DNA of 64,000 nt from Balneola sp. EhC07 (GTDB taxonomy: Bacteria > Bacteroidota > Rhodothermia > Balneolales > Balneolaceae). The stretch covers positions 1 through 64,000 of the forward strand of contig NZ_LXYG01000008.1 of the NCBI RefSeq assembly GCF_001650905.1, in the 5' to 3' direction. Below the pieces are notes generated by a model. It did not search any database. It saw nothing but the letters and a program-made list of their open reading frames with translations, and was not told where the DNA came from. Made by a program: the position numbers and the translations under genes. Positions 25,341 to 33,173 of the stretch are shown here, piece after piece; the stretch's first letter is position 1; each line of letters begins with the position of its first letter.

Positions 25341-26498
25341 CTTTTCTCTTACCATTCTTTTCAAAAGTGGATTAGGTCTGTAGCGATCTTCCTGATATTC
25401 CTCATAAAGCGCATTCATTCTACCGAGTACATTTTCTAATCCGATCTCTTCCGCCCATGCAAGTAAGCCTTTTGGGTAATTCACTCCGTTTTGCATTGCA
25501 AGATCAACATCCTCCGCTGAACCGATATTCATAAATACGGCATCGAAAGCTTCGTTGATCAACATTACGAGTATTCTATGAAGGATTTCTTCGCCTAATT
25601 CTTTGTCAGTGTTTGGATCAGGATTTTTAGCGCCTTCTCCGTAATTATAAAATCCTTTACCTGATTTTCTGCCTAACCAACCGGCTTCAACCAGTCGTTT
25701 TTGAGTAAAGGATGGTTTGAACCTTGGGTCGTAGTAAAATTCTTTGAATACGCTTGATGTCACTTCATAATTTACATCATGACCGATAAGATCCATTAGT
25801 TTGAAAGGTCCCATTCTGAAACCGCCGATCTCTTTCATTGCCCAATCGATGGTTGGAACATCAGCGACACCTTCCTCTAAAATCCTGAGTGCTTCAGAAT
25901 AAAAAGGTCGTGCCACGCGGTTCACGATAAATCCGGGAGTATCTTTTGCCAGTACAGTGATCTTTCCCCATCCGGAAATAAACTCTTTGGTTGATTGTGC
26001 CAGATCAGAATCAGTGGCTACACTTGGGATGATCTCCACCAATTTCATTAGCGGAGCAGGATTGAAAAAATGGACACCCAAGAACCGTTCCGGCTTTTTT
26101 AATGCCGATGAGATCGAAGCAATGGAAAGGGAAGAGGTATTGGAAGCAAGAATACATTCTTTAGAAACAATTCCCTCTAAACGTTGAAAAGCATCTTTTT
26201 TGATATCTATATTTTCCACGATCGCTTCAATCACAAAACCGCACTTTCCAAATTCTGTAATGTCTTCTACAAAATGGATTCGGGAAAGAATTCCATCCAC
26301 TTCTTCTTGTGACATTCTCCCTTTTTCAACCTGACGGTTCAGGATCTTTTCTAACCCTGATTTAGCTTTTGGAAGCTGTTCGGCGTAAGCATCATACAGA
26401 TAAACTTCATGTCCGTTTGTGGATGCTATTTGTGCGATTCCGGCGCCCATTGTACCTGCGCCTATGATTCCAACTACTGTTTCTTTATCTAAAGTCAT
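25335..26498 (-). CDS. paaH: 3-hydroxyacyl-CoA dehydrogenase (3-hydroxyadipyl-CoA)
   Basis: NAD-dependent oxidation of 3-hydroxyadipyl-CoA. The N-terminal Rossmann motif GIIGAGTMGAGIAQIAS lies at about 10-26; NTSSLSI near 119 and HFFNPAPLMKLVEII near 142 hold the catalytic Ser and His. The C-terminal 3HCDH domain is GPFKLMDLIGHDVN, and a second, shorter 3HCDH-like segment follows, giving 387 aa compared with about 280 for single-domain enzymes. The Bacteroidota and PaaH-type two-segment form fits. The start codon lies 4 bp inside the preceding DUF4260 gene. Confidence 0.88.
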   Translation of the reverse strand: MTLDKETVVGIIGAGTMGAGIAQIASTNGHEVYLYDAYAEQLPKAKSGLEKILNRQVEKGRMSQEEVDGILSRIHFVEDITEFGKCGFVIEAIVENIDIKKDAFQRLEGIVSKECILASNTSSLSIASISSALKKPERFLGVHFFNPAPLMKLVEIIPSVATDSDLAQSTKEFISGWGKITVLAKDTPGFIVNRVARPFYSEALRILEEGVADVPTIDWAMKEIGGFRMGPFKLMDLIGHDVNYEVTSSVFKEFYYDPRFKPSFTQKRLVEAGWLGRKSGKGFYNYGEGAKNPDPNTDKELGEEILHRILVMLINEAFDAVFMNIGSAEDVDLAMQNGVNYPKGLLAWAEEIGLENVLGRMNALYEEYQEDRYRPNPLLKRMVREKQ

Positions 26499-26857
26499 TT
26501 TTTGTTATTACCAATTATTCCAAGATGCGTATTGTGAAAACTATCGAAATACTTTAATCCATATCCAAAAATTCTGTCAAAAGCAGAGTGCCCGACAAAT
26601 GTAATTCCTAGCCCCAACAGCCATTCAGTGCCTGTCGAGAACCCTATCAAAGCAACTATCATCCAGATTCCCTGATGGTGTAATATATTATAGAGAATAG
26701 CGCCAATTTTTGAGTTTACGGAATATCCTATAAAAGCTAAGTCTGGAGCAAAAAACAAACCTGCATAAAAGTACCAAGGCAGGTTTGTAGCAAAAGGGAA
26801 GAAAATCACAGTAAGAAAGAACAGAACCAGTTGCTCTGATTTAAGAACGTATTTCAT
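26495..26857 (-). CDS. DUF4260-like small membrane protein
   Basis: 120 aa, with three or four hydrophobic helices (about 9-45, 58-75, 78-95) and the conserved-looking segments FAPDLAFIGYSVNSKIG and GHSAFDRIFGYGLKYFDSFH, which I associate with DUF4260. The function of the family is unknown. The ATG of paaH overlaps its stop (ATGA-type, 4 bp), so it is probably translated with the phenylacetate genes. Its place in the operon is not standard for paa clusters. Confidence 0.7.
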   Translation of the reverse strand: MKYVLKSEQLVLFFLTVIFFPFATNLPWYFYAGLFFAPDLAFIGYSVNSKIGAILYNILHHQGIWMIVALIGFSTGTEWLLGLGITFVGHSAFDRIFGYGLKYFDSFHNTHLGIIGNNKK

Positions 26858-26952
26858 TTATCACAAATTAATTTAAACGGTCAGTTAGACCATTTCCAAG
26901 ATAACAAATCTTAAGGGGAATTTGAGTATAGCATTGTAAACATCATTACAAT

Positions 26953-26980
26953 TTGCTATCATTATGATATCATATAACAA
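26953..26980. promoter_or_regulatory. Candidate FitA operator
   Basis: TTGCTATCA (26953-26961) opens and ATAACAA closes an interrupted dyad (TTGnTAT ... ATAnCAA), and a perfect ATGATATCAT palindrome lies inside it (26964-26973), 11-39 bp before the antitoxin start. The half-site TGCTATCA is the one I recall for the gonococcal FitAB operator (TGCTATCA-N12-TGATAGCA), although the second half-site here is degenerate. Confidence 0.5.
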
Positions 26981-26991
26981 TCCCAGTGATT

Positions 26992-27228
26992 ATGCCTGAT
27001 GTACTTATTAGAAATATCGATGAGAAAACACTGAATACCTTAAAAAAGAGAGCAGAAAAGAATAATCGTTCGCTTCAATCAGAACTTAAAAAAATGCTTG
27101 AAGAATACGCCGGAACGGATATGGACGAAGCAAGAAATATGGTCAGTGAAATCTTAGAAAAATATAGAGCTGAAGGAAGAATCTTTTCAGATAGTACCAA
27201 AGACATCAGAGAAGATAGAAATCGATGA
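26992..27228 (+). CDS. FitA/VapB-type ribbon-helix-helix antitoxin
   Basis: A 78-aa antitoxin. MPDVLIRNIDEKTLNTLKKR gives the DNA-contacting strand and first helix, and AEKNNRSLQSELKKMLEEY the second helix of a ribbon-helix-helix fold. The C-terminal part (about 45-78) is the expected toxin-binding tail. ATG at 26992 preferred over an upstream GTG at 26986. The toxin gene overlaps by 4 bp (ATGA). It presumably represses its own promoter through the palindromic site just upstream. It runs on the plus strand, opposite to every surrounding phenylacetate gene. Confidence 0.85.
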   Translation: MPDVLIRNIDEKTLNTLKKRAEKNNRSLQSELKKMLEEYAGTDMDEARNMVSEILEKYRAEGRIFSDSTKDIREDRNR

Positions 27229-27638
27229 AGAACTACATAATTGATGCTTCAATAGCAGCAAAATGGATTTTCTATGAAAAGGACTCTGATCAAGCAGAAA
27301 TTTTTTTAAAGAAAATAGATCGGATGCTAGTGCCGTACCTATTTCTTATAGAAATGAGTTCGATAATTAGTAAAAAAGTTAGGAAAAGGGAGTTAAGTAT
27401 TAGCGAAGCCTTAGAGAAAAGAAAAGAGCTGGAAGATTTGAATTTCCAAGTATTTTCAGAAAAGGCAATTTTAAAATTAGCATTCGATATTTCAATTTCT
27501 CTTCCAATTACAATTTATGATGCCAATTATTTAGCATTAGCGATCAAGAAAGAAGGAAAATTATATACCTCTGATAACAGACTGGTAAACGGATTATCTA
27601 CTACTGTTTTTAAAGACTATGTAGAAAATCCACTATAA
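27225..27638 (+). CDS. PIN-domain ribonuclease toxin (FitB/VapC-type)
   Basis: A 137-aa Mg-dependent RNase toxin. The acidic PIN residues are visible: Asp7 in IIDASIAAKW, Glu about 45 in LIEMSSII, Asp about 104 in TIYDANYLALA and Asp about 122 in TSDNRL. It is full length with an intact active site. It overlaps the antitoxin by 4 bp and ends 9 bp from the convergent paaG stop. The target is probably tRNA or rRNA as in relatives, but the sequence does not tell. Confidence 0.87.
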   Translation: MKNYIIDASIAAKWIFYEKDSDQAEIFLKKIDRMLVPYLFLIEMSSIISKKVRKRELSISEALEKRKELEDLNFQVFSEKAILKLAFDISISLPITIYDANYLALAIKKEGKLYTSDNRLVNGLSTTVFKDYVENPL

Positions 27639-27647
27639 ATTAAATTT

Positions 27648-28439
27648 TCACTTCCCCTTAAACTCAGGTTTTCTCTTCTCAAGAAAAGCAGCAACTCCTT
27701 CATGATAATCTTCCGTGCTGCCTGCTTCCGCTTGCAGGTCAGCTTCCAGTTTTAGTTGGGTTTCCAGGTCATTATTAAACCCTTCATTAAATCCTTTTTT
27801 GGTAAGTCCGTAGCCGCGAGTGGGCATTTTTGCGAATTTCCTACAAAGAGCCATCGCTTCATTCATTAATTCATCGGCAGGAACTGACTTGTAGATCATT
27901 CCCATTTCAACAGCTTCAGGTGATTTAACAGGTCGACCGGTAAAAGTGAGTTCGGTTGCTCTGGCAAGTCCGATTAGTCTGGGCAGAATGTACGTTCCTC
28001 CGCTGTCAGGAATCAATCCAATATTTGAAAACGATTGAATAAACTTGGCTTCTTCAGTTGCGAAAACCATATCACAAGCTAGTGCAATATTAGCTCCTGC
28101 TCCGGCAGCGGTTCCGTTCACCGCACAGATAACAGGTTTTTCTAAAGTCCGAATGGCTTTGATGATCGGGTTGTAAGTATGATGAACAACTTCACCCAGT
28201 TCGCGATCGGGATCTTTGGCAATTTCGGTTACTTCTTTCAGATCCTGACCGGCGCAAAATCCTTTGCCGTTTGCGGTGAGTAAAACACAACGGATCTCAT
28301 CATTGGATTCGGCTTCTTTAAATGCATTCTGGACTTCTTCAGCCATTCCGTAGTTGAAACTGTTCAATACATCAGGACGATTTAATGTTATGGTTAAAAC
28401 GCCTTCTTCTAAATTGGTTTCAATAAACTGTAGACTCAT
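27648..28439 (-). CDS. paaG: Ring-1,2-epoxyphenylacetyl-CoA isomerase
   Basis: Converts the ring epoxide to oxepin-CoA. Crotonase fold, 263 aa, with TLNRPDVLNSFNYGM near the N-terminus, GKGFCAGQDLKEV (about 59-71) and NGTAAGAGANIALACDMVFA (about 107-126) for the oxyanion hole, and SFSNIGLIPDSGGTYILPRL, which keeps the PaaG-type Asp. The start overlaps the upstream gene's stop (ATGA). The segment to its left on the same strand is interrupted by the antisense toxin-antitoxin pair. Confidence 0.9.
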   Translation of the reverse strand: MSLQFIETNLEEGVLTITLNRPDVLNSFNYGMAEEVQNAFKEAESNDEIRCVLLTANGKGFCAGQDLKEVTEIAKDPDRELGEVVHHTYNPIIKAIRTLEKPVICAVNGTAAGAGANIALACDMVFATEEAKFIQSFSNIGLIPDSGGTYILPRLIGLARATELTFTGRPVKSPEAVEMGMIYKSVPADELMNEAMALCRKFAKMPTRGYGLTKKGFNEGFNNDLETQLKLEADLQAEAGSTEDYHEGVAAFLEKRKPEFKGK

Positions 28440-28789
28440 TTTATAGGCTGTATAGAATTTTGAAGTAAATAATTTGATTGGATAGTCTGTGAAAAAGAAC
28501 TGAAATTCAGCGGTTCGTAAGCCCTGATATCGAATGGAGCAACGGCATTAAACTGATCGATAAGTGAACTGAATTTTAATCCCTGAAGTAAAAAGCCCGT
28601 TCCGACCAAAACTTTACTCGATTTAACTTGAAGAGGCTTTATCTGAAACCGATGATTATGGTCAGGAATAAAATTAAATGAGATCTTTGCATCATCAGTA
28701 CGATTATTCTTTTGTTCAAGAACCTGAGCACTTGCTGAAAGACTGATTAAACAAAGAAATAATGTCAGGACGAAAATTTTTCGTTTCAT
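28436..28789 (-). CDS. Small exported protein of unknown function inside the paa operon
   Basis: Not recognised. 117 aa from the ATG at 28789 (an ATG two codons upstream is possible). The signal peptide KRKIFVLTLFLCLISLSASA ends near residue 22. The mature part (about 95 aa) is basic and polar with few features; ending in NSIQPIK. Its ATG overlaps the paaD stop and its stop overlaps the paaG start, both by 4 bp. It is therefore locked into the operon between cytoplasmic enzymes although it is predicted to be secreted to the periplasm. Confidence 0.65.
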   Translation of the reverse strand: MKRKIFVLTLFLCLISLSASAQVLEQKNNRTDDAKISFNFIPDHNHRFQIKPLQVKSSKVLVGTGFLLQGLKFSSLIDQFNAVAPFDIRAYEPLNFSSFSQTIQSNYLLQNSIQPIK

Positions 28790-29295
28790 ATGCATTTAAA
28801 ATGTTCAAAGGGTTGATGACAAGAATTGCAAAAATATTGAGATTTACAAGCCGTGGATCCAAACTGACTTTGAAGTTCAGTTTCAAAAGAATCACAAAAA
28901 GGGCAGGGGACAATCTTAGTTCCTGATAAACTCTTCAAAAAATCATCATCGGTCACAGATTTTTCAGGAGGGGCGATACCATAATCTTTAAGCTTAACTT
29001 TGGCTTCATCCGTCATCCAGTCAGTAGTCCATGCTTCAGAAAAATCCAGCTTTATTTCAAAATCTTCGATGTCTTTTTCTTCCAGTTTTTCCTTCACCAT
29101 TTTTTCGATGGCATTCATAGCCGGACAACCGGAATAAGTCGGAGTAATTTTAACGGTCACTTTTCCTGAACTATCTACATCAACACTACGCGCGATACCC
29201 ATTTCGATAATATTGAGAACAGGAATCTCCGGATCTGTTACCTCGCGGATATAATCCCAGATTTGCTCTTCGGTATGTAGGGTTTTGGTTGACAT
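28786..29295 (-). CDS. paaD: Phenylacetyl-CoA epoxidase subunit PaaD
   Basis: Maturation or accessory subunit of the ring epoxidase, with a MIP18/DUF59 fold in residues about 5-95 (TDPEIPVLNIIEMGIARSV, TYSGCPAMNAIEKMV). The C-terminal zinc ribbon shows CPFC near 132-135 and the cysteines of YFCNSCH near 155-161. At 169 aa it is the usual length. It lies 83 bp after paaC with a perfect 17-bp hairpin in the spacer. Needed for Fe-S or metal insertion into the complex in known systems. Confidence 0.9.
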   Translation of the reverse strand: MSTKTLHTEEQIWDYIREVTDPEIPVLNIIEMGIARSVDVDSSGKVTVKITPTYSGCPAMNAIEKMVKEKLEEKDIEDFEIKLDFSEAWTTDWMTDEAKVKLKDYGIAPPEKSVTDDDFLKSLSGTKIVPCPFCDSFETELQSQFGSTACKSQYFCNSCHQPFEHFKCI

Positions 29296-29312
29296 TATAG
29301 TATTGAGATATT

Positions 29313-29374
29313 AGTACTTAGTATTGAGATTAATTTAAGCGACGCTAAAATCTAACGTCTCAATACTAAGTACT
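29313..29374. repeat. Gene-less 17-bp inverted repeat between paaC and paaD
   Basis: AGTACTTAGTATTGAGA (29313-29329) and TCTCAATACTAAGTACT (29358-29374) are exactly complementary, with a 28-bp loop. Additional half-copies (AGTATTGAGATATT) flank the left arm. It would form a strong mRNA hairpin between the paaC stop and paaD start. Confidence 0.75.
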
Positions 29375-29378
29375 GTTC

Positions 29379-30161
29379 CTACTTCCAATCAGCATCAGAA
29401 TGCGAGCGTCTTAAAAACTGCATCTGAGCAAGCATATGGCCTAAATGCTCCGTATGCATTCCCGTTCGACTTCCTGTCATCATAAACTGATCCCAATCGG
29501 GAACGCTTAATGTGGCTTCAGTTAAAGTGTCTTCCACCAATTTCTTCCACTCATCTTTGAATTTTAACAGATCAGCTCCGTTTCCATCTGCCAACATCAT
29601 TTCATCAACGCCATCTATGTAAAATAATTCTCCGGTGTACATCCAAAGTTCATCGAAAGCCTCTTGCATTCTTTTTTTGCTTTCTTCTGTTCCATCGCCA
29701 AGTTTGAGTACCCAGTCTCTGGAGTGTCTTAAATGATATTTGACCTCTTTAAAATGCTTGTCGATCATTCCTGCAAACTGTTCGTCTTTAGCTTCTTTAA
29801 GTTGCTGATATTGAAAATAGCTGAAAGAACTGAACAAAAACTGTCGGGCAATGGTGAAAGCAAAATCGCCTTTCGGGAGTTCACATAGCTGGAGATTCGT
29901 AAATTCGTAGTCATCTCGGAAATAAGCAAAGTGATCTTCATCACGACCTTCATCTTCAACTTCTGCAGCATAGGCGTATAGTGAAGAAGCATGTCCGATC
30001 AGATCTAAAGCCATGTTTGCCAAAGCAAGATCTTCTTCCAAAACCGGACCATGACCGCACCACTCTGACATTCGCTGACCTAGTATTAATCTATCATCGG
30101 CCAACCTGAGCAGGTAAGTTATTTTAGATTCTTTAACTGAAAATTCTTTCGTTGTATTCAT
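29379..30161 (-). CDS. paaC: Phenylacetyl-CoA epoxidase structural subunit PaaC
   Basis: Ferritin-like structural partner of PaaA in the PaaABCE epoxidase. All-helical, 260 aa, with LRLADDRLILGQRMSEWCGH (residues about 14-33), PVLEEDLALANMALDLIGHA and the C-terminal AHML-equivalent HLGHMLAQMQFLRRSHSDA. PaaC keeps the fold but has degenerate iron ligands, consistent with a scaffold role. It sits between paaB and paaD in the canonical order. Confidence 0.92.
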   Translation of the reverse strand: MNTTKEFSVKESKITYLLRLADDRLILGQRMSEWCGHGPVLEEDLALANMALDLIGHASSLYAYAAEVEDEGRDEDHFAYFRDDYEFTNLQLCELPKGDFAFTIARQFLFSSFSYFQYQQLKEAKDEQFAGMIDKHFKEVKYHLRHSRDWVLKLGDGTEESKKRMQEAFDELWMYTGELFYIDGVDEMMLADGNGADLLKFKDEWKKLVEDTLTEATLSVPDWDQFMMTGSRTGMHTEHLGHMLAQMQFLRRSHSDADWK

Positions 30162-30167
30162 TTGATA

Positions 30168-30218
30168 GTTATTGGTTATTAGTTATTTGGTTTCACAAAC
30201 ACACTAATAACAATTAAC
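30168..30218. repeat. Gene-less inverted-repeat pair between paaB and paaC
   Basis: GTTATTGGTTATTAGT (30168-30183) pairs with ACTAATAACAATTAAC (30203-30218) at 14 of 16 positions; 19-bp loop. The words resemble those in the spacer before paaY. Confidence 0.6.
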
Positions 30219-30221
30219 GAA

Positions 30222-30521
30222 TTAGCTTCTTTTTTTAACGGCTCTTGGTACACTGTAAAATTGTGGATGTCTGTACGGCTTGTCAGATGCCGGATCAAAA
30301 AATGATCCCATATCTTCCGGTGTGGAAGCGGTGATCTGATCCGACGGAACTACCCAGATTCCGATTCCTTCATTTCTTCGTGCATACACATCACGGGCAT
30401 TTTGCAAAGCATTTTCAGCATCAGAAGCATGTAAGCTTCCGGCATGCTCGTACGGTTTACCATTTTTAGGTTGATAAAAAACCTCCCACAGAGGCCAATC
30501 TTTTTCGTTGTTTTCGCTCAT
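30222..30521 (-). CDS. paaB: Phenylacetyl-CoA epoxidase subunit PaaB
   Basis: Small regulatory or bridging subunit of the epoxidase. 99 aa from the ATG at 30521: WPLWEVFYQPKNGKPYEHAG, then LHASDAENALQNARDVYARR, and the Gly-Ile-Trp-Val strand GIGIWVVPSDQI. The reading frame is open further upstream to 30563, but those 14 codons come from a palindromic intergenic repeat and do not resemble PaaB. The length matches E. coli PaaB (95 aa). Confidence 0.9.
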   Translation of the reverse strand: MSENNEKDWPLWEVFYQPKNGKPYEHAGSLHASDAENALQNARDVYARRNEGIGIWVVPSDQITASTPEDMGSFFDPASDKPYRHPQFYSVPRAVKKRS

Positions 30522-30540
30522 TAAATAAAAATTAGTTTTA

Positions 30541-30637
30541 CACACCCCTGAATCCCCTCTCAAGAGGGGACTTTGTTAATGTTAACAAAATCCCCCTTTG
30601 AAGGGGGTGATCCGATGACTATCGGATCGGGGGATGT
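30541..30637. repeat. Multi-hairpin CCCCTC-type palindromic repeat, copy 1
   Basis: Successive hairpins are visible: CCCCTCTCAAGAGGGG, TTTGTTAATGTTAACAAA, CCCCCTTTGAAGGGGG and GATCCGATGACTATCGGATC. The first 29 bases match the reverse complement of 43343-43371 at 27 positions, so this is a dispersed family. It lies between paaA and paaB and ends 5 bp before the paaA stop. Confidence 0.8.
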
Positions 30638-30641
30638 CCGT

Positions 30642-31586
30642 TTAAGAAGCCTTTTCGCGGCTTAAATTTTTCTTTCTGGCATACGCTTGTGCTGCTTCAC
30701 GAACCCAAGCGCCATCTTCATGTGCTTTTCTGCGCGATTTCATTCGCTCGCGGTTCATAACACCATTTCCTTTTACTACGTCCCAAAATTCATCCCACGG
30801 AATTTCACCAAATTCCCAGTGTCCGGTTTCGTCATTAAACTTCAGATCCGGATCCGGAAGTGTTAACCCAACTGCTTCAGCTTCCATAACCACTCTGTCA
30901 ACAAAATGCTGACGAAGCTCATCGTTGGTATTCAATTTCACTTGCCATTTCAGTAATTCAGCACTGTTAGGAGAGTTAGAATCGTTTGGTCCAAACATCA
31001 TTAAAGTTGGCCACCAAAAACGATCAACAGCACTTTGCACCATTTTGCGTTGAGCAGGAGTTCCTTCAGCAAGCTTGGCTACCATTTCGTAACCCTGCTT
31101 TTTATGGAAACTTTCTTCCTTGCAAATTCTAAGGTTCGCTCTTGCATAAGGACCGTAACTGGAGTGCGCCAATTTAGTTTGATTTACAATAGCCGCACCA
31201 TCAACCAACCAACCGATAATGCAAACATCTGCATAGCTTAAGGTCGGATAATTGAAAATACTGGAATATTTAGCGTTTCCGTACAAATACTGATCGATGA
31301 GTTCGCTACGTCTCACACCTAAAGTTTCGATAGCGCTGTATAAATATAATCCGTGCCCGGCTTCATCCTGAACTTTAGCAAGAAGCACTAATTTTCTTTT
31401 TAGTGATGGAGCTCTGGAGATCCAATTTCCTTCAGGAAGCATACCTACGATCTCAGAATGTGCGTGCTGGCTACCCATGCGAATGATCTGTTCGCGATAG
31501 CGTTCAGGCATCCAGTCTTTGGGTTCTATCTTTTCGCCGGCATCAATTCGGGCTTGAAAGTCGTCTAATTGCTGTTGTGTTTCCAT
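30642..31586 (-). CDS. paaA: Phenylacetyl-CoA epoxidase catalytic subunit PaaA
   Basis: Di-iron monooxygenase subunit that epoxidises phenylacetyl-CoA. 314 aa; helix ligands in [18 protein letters not shown] (ExxH, about residues 68-85) and [16 protein letters not shown] (about 150-165). The substrate-binding stretch [19 protein letters not shown] lies near 188-206. First gene of the operon; its upstream region contains a 21-bp palindrome 49 bp before the ATG. PaaE, the electron-supplying reductase, is not found in the window. Confidence 0.95.
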   Translation of the reverse strand: METQQQLDDFQARIDAGEKIEPKDWMPERYREQIIRMGSQHAHSEIVGMLPEGNWISRAPSLKRKLVLLAKVQDEAGHGLYLYSAIETLGVRRSELIDQYLYGNAKYSSIFNYPTLSYADVCIIGWLVDGAAIVNQTKLAHSSYGPYARANLRICKEESFHKKQGYEMVAKLAEGTPAQRKMVQSAVDRFWWPTLMMFGPNDSNSPNSAELLKWQVKLNTNDELRQHFVDRVVMEAEAVGLTLPDPDLKFNDETGHWEFGEIPWDEFWDVVKGNGVMNRERMKSRRKAHEDGAWVREAAQAYARKKNLSREKAS

Positions 31587-31958
31587 ATGGTGTAAGCGCT
31601 TTTTTAGTTCAGTGGCATAACATCCTTTAAAAGAATTATATTCCTTGAATATAATAAAAGCAGACTATTGATTTTTGTTTATTCATTTCCTTTCATACAT
31701 TTTATACAGTTATTATTAAAGATCATTCCAAATTTAAATATCCGGAGATAAAATGGATCAAAAATGACGTGCTTAGCAACATTTATAGTTCTACTCAATG
31801 AAGTATAATTATCTAGTAAAAGGCAAAGCAGTCATTTATTTTCAAAATCGGATAAAAGTAGTAGTTGGGTAGACCGAAATTTCATTCAAGAGCTACAGCA
31901 ACTCAATATTTTGCAGTACTGTTGAATGCCAACCTGAACAGTTTGTAAAAATATTACG
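31587..31958. other. Divergent control region between paaA and hppD
   Basis: 372 bp without a supported gene. It is AT-rich and must hold the divergent promoters for the paa operon and for hppD-hmgA. Apart from the palindrome at 31635-31655 I see no known operator. The longest plus-strand frame with an ATG (from 31798) is only about 24 codons. Confidence 0.7.
31635..31655. promoter_or_regulatory. 21-bp palindrome, candidate operator of the paa operon
   Basis: ATTATATTC-CTT-GAATATAAT has perfect 9-bp arms and a 3-bp centre, 49 bp upstream of the paaA start codon. Position and symmetry suit a TetR- or GntR-type repressor site. No regulator gene lies in the window. Confidence 0.55.
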
Positions 31959-33095
31959 ATGAAAGATCAAGACAACGTATTGGAAAGAGAAATAGAAGAA
32001 GAATTTGATGACCATTTGGGATTACAGGATGTGGATTATGTGGAGCACTATGTAAGTAATGCTAAACAGACCGCTCACTACTACATAACCACTTTCGGAT
32101 TTCAACTAAAAGCTTACTCAGGTTTGGAAACCGGAGTTCGGGATAGATCTTCCTACTACTTAGAACAGGGAAATATTCGGTTTGTAATTACAGCTCCGCT
32201 AAGCAGTAAGTCACCCATTTCGGAGTTTGTGCATAAGCATGGTGATGGAATCAAAGATATTGCAATGCATGTGGAAGATGTAGATCGGGCTTTCAAGGAA
32301 AGCGTTAAAAGAGGAGCGGAAGTTGTTGAAGAACCACATTCCATTACTGATGGCGACGGAACGATCAGAAAAGCAGCCATCAGAACCTACGGTGATGTAA
32401 TTCACTCTTTCATTAACAGAACGGAATATGATGGGATTTTCTTTCCGAAATTTGTTGCCAAGGAAAATTTGATCAGCACCGAACCTGTTGGTGTTCAGTT
32501 TGTGGATCATTGTGTGGGCAATGTGGAACTCGGAGAAATGGACACCTGGGTAGCTTTTTACAGAGATGTTCTTGGTTTCACGCAATACATCAGTTTTGAT
32601 GATAAAGATATCTCAACCGAATACACCGCTTTGATGAGTAAAGTGATGGCAGGCGGTAGGGGAATGATCAAGTTTCCGATCAATGAGCCGGCTGATGGTG
32701 TGAAGAAATCGCAAATTGAAGAATATCTGGATTTCTTTGAAGGACCTGGAGTTCAGCATGTGGCTTTACTAACAGCTGATATTATTGATACGGTGACCAA
32801 ACTTCGTGACAGAGGCGTGGACTTTCTTAAAGTGCCGACAACTTATTACGAAGAACTGGAAGATCGTGTAGGTAAGATCGATGAACCCATTGATGTACTC
32901 GCTGATCTTGGAATTTTAGTAGATCGAGATGATGAAGGATATTTGCTTCAGATCTTTACGAAGCCGGTAGTTGATAGACCAACGCTTTTTTATGAAATCA
33001 TTCAGCGAAAAGGTGCTCGAGGATTCGGAAAAGGAAATTTCAAAGCACTTTTCGAAGCCATCGAACGCGAACAAGAGCTGAGAGGAAACCTCTAA
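31959..33095 (+). CDS. hppD: 4-Hydroxyphenylpyruvate dioxygenase
   Basis: Fe(II)-dependent conversion of 4-hydroxyphenylpyruvate to homogentisate. Two vicinal-oxygen-chelate modules: residues about 20-150 and 170-350. Iron ligands are His184 in VDHCVGN, a His near 265 in GVQHVALLT, and the Glu in FYEIIQRKG near 345. The C-terminal helix GNFKALFEAIEREQ is the family's gate helix. At 378 aa it is typical. First gene of a plus-strand unit with hmgA, divergent from paaA. Confidence 0.95.
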   Translation: MKDQDNVLEREIEEEFDDHLGLQDVDYVEHYVSNAKQTAHYYITTFGFQLKAYSGLETGVRDRSSYYLEQGNIRFVITAPLSSKSPISEFVHKHGDGIKDIAMHVEDVDRAFKESVKRGAEVVEEPHSITDGDGTIRKAAIRTYGDVIHSFINRTEYDGIFFPKFVAKENLISTEPVGVQFVDHCVGNVELGEMDTWVAFYRDVLGFTQYISFDDKDISTEYTALMSKVMAGGRGMIKFPINEPADGVKKSQIEEYLDFFEGPGVQHVALLTADIIDTVTKLRDRGVDFLKVPTTYYEELEDRVGKIDEPIDVLADLGILVDRDDEGYLLQIFTKPVVDRPTLFYEIIQRKGARGFGKGNFKALFEAIEREQELRGNL

Positions 33096-33113
33096 ACGAA
33101 TTATTAATTATGG

Positions 33114-33153
33114 ATTATGAATTTTGAATGGCAGCTAATTCAAAATTCATAAT
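33114..33153. repeat. 16-bp hairpin between hppD and hmgA
   Basis: ATTATGAATTTTGAAT (33114-33129) and ATTCAAAATTCATAAT (33138-33153) are exactly complementary with an 8-bp loop. Partial copies of the same words flank both arms. A looser relative (two AATTCAAAATT words) occupies the spacer at 17852-17885. Confidence 0.75.
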
Positions 33154-33173
33154 TAAACATTCAAAATTAAGCC

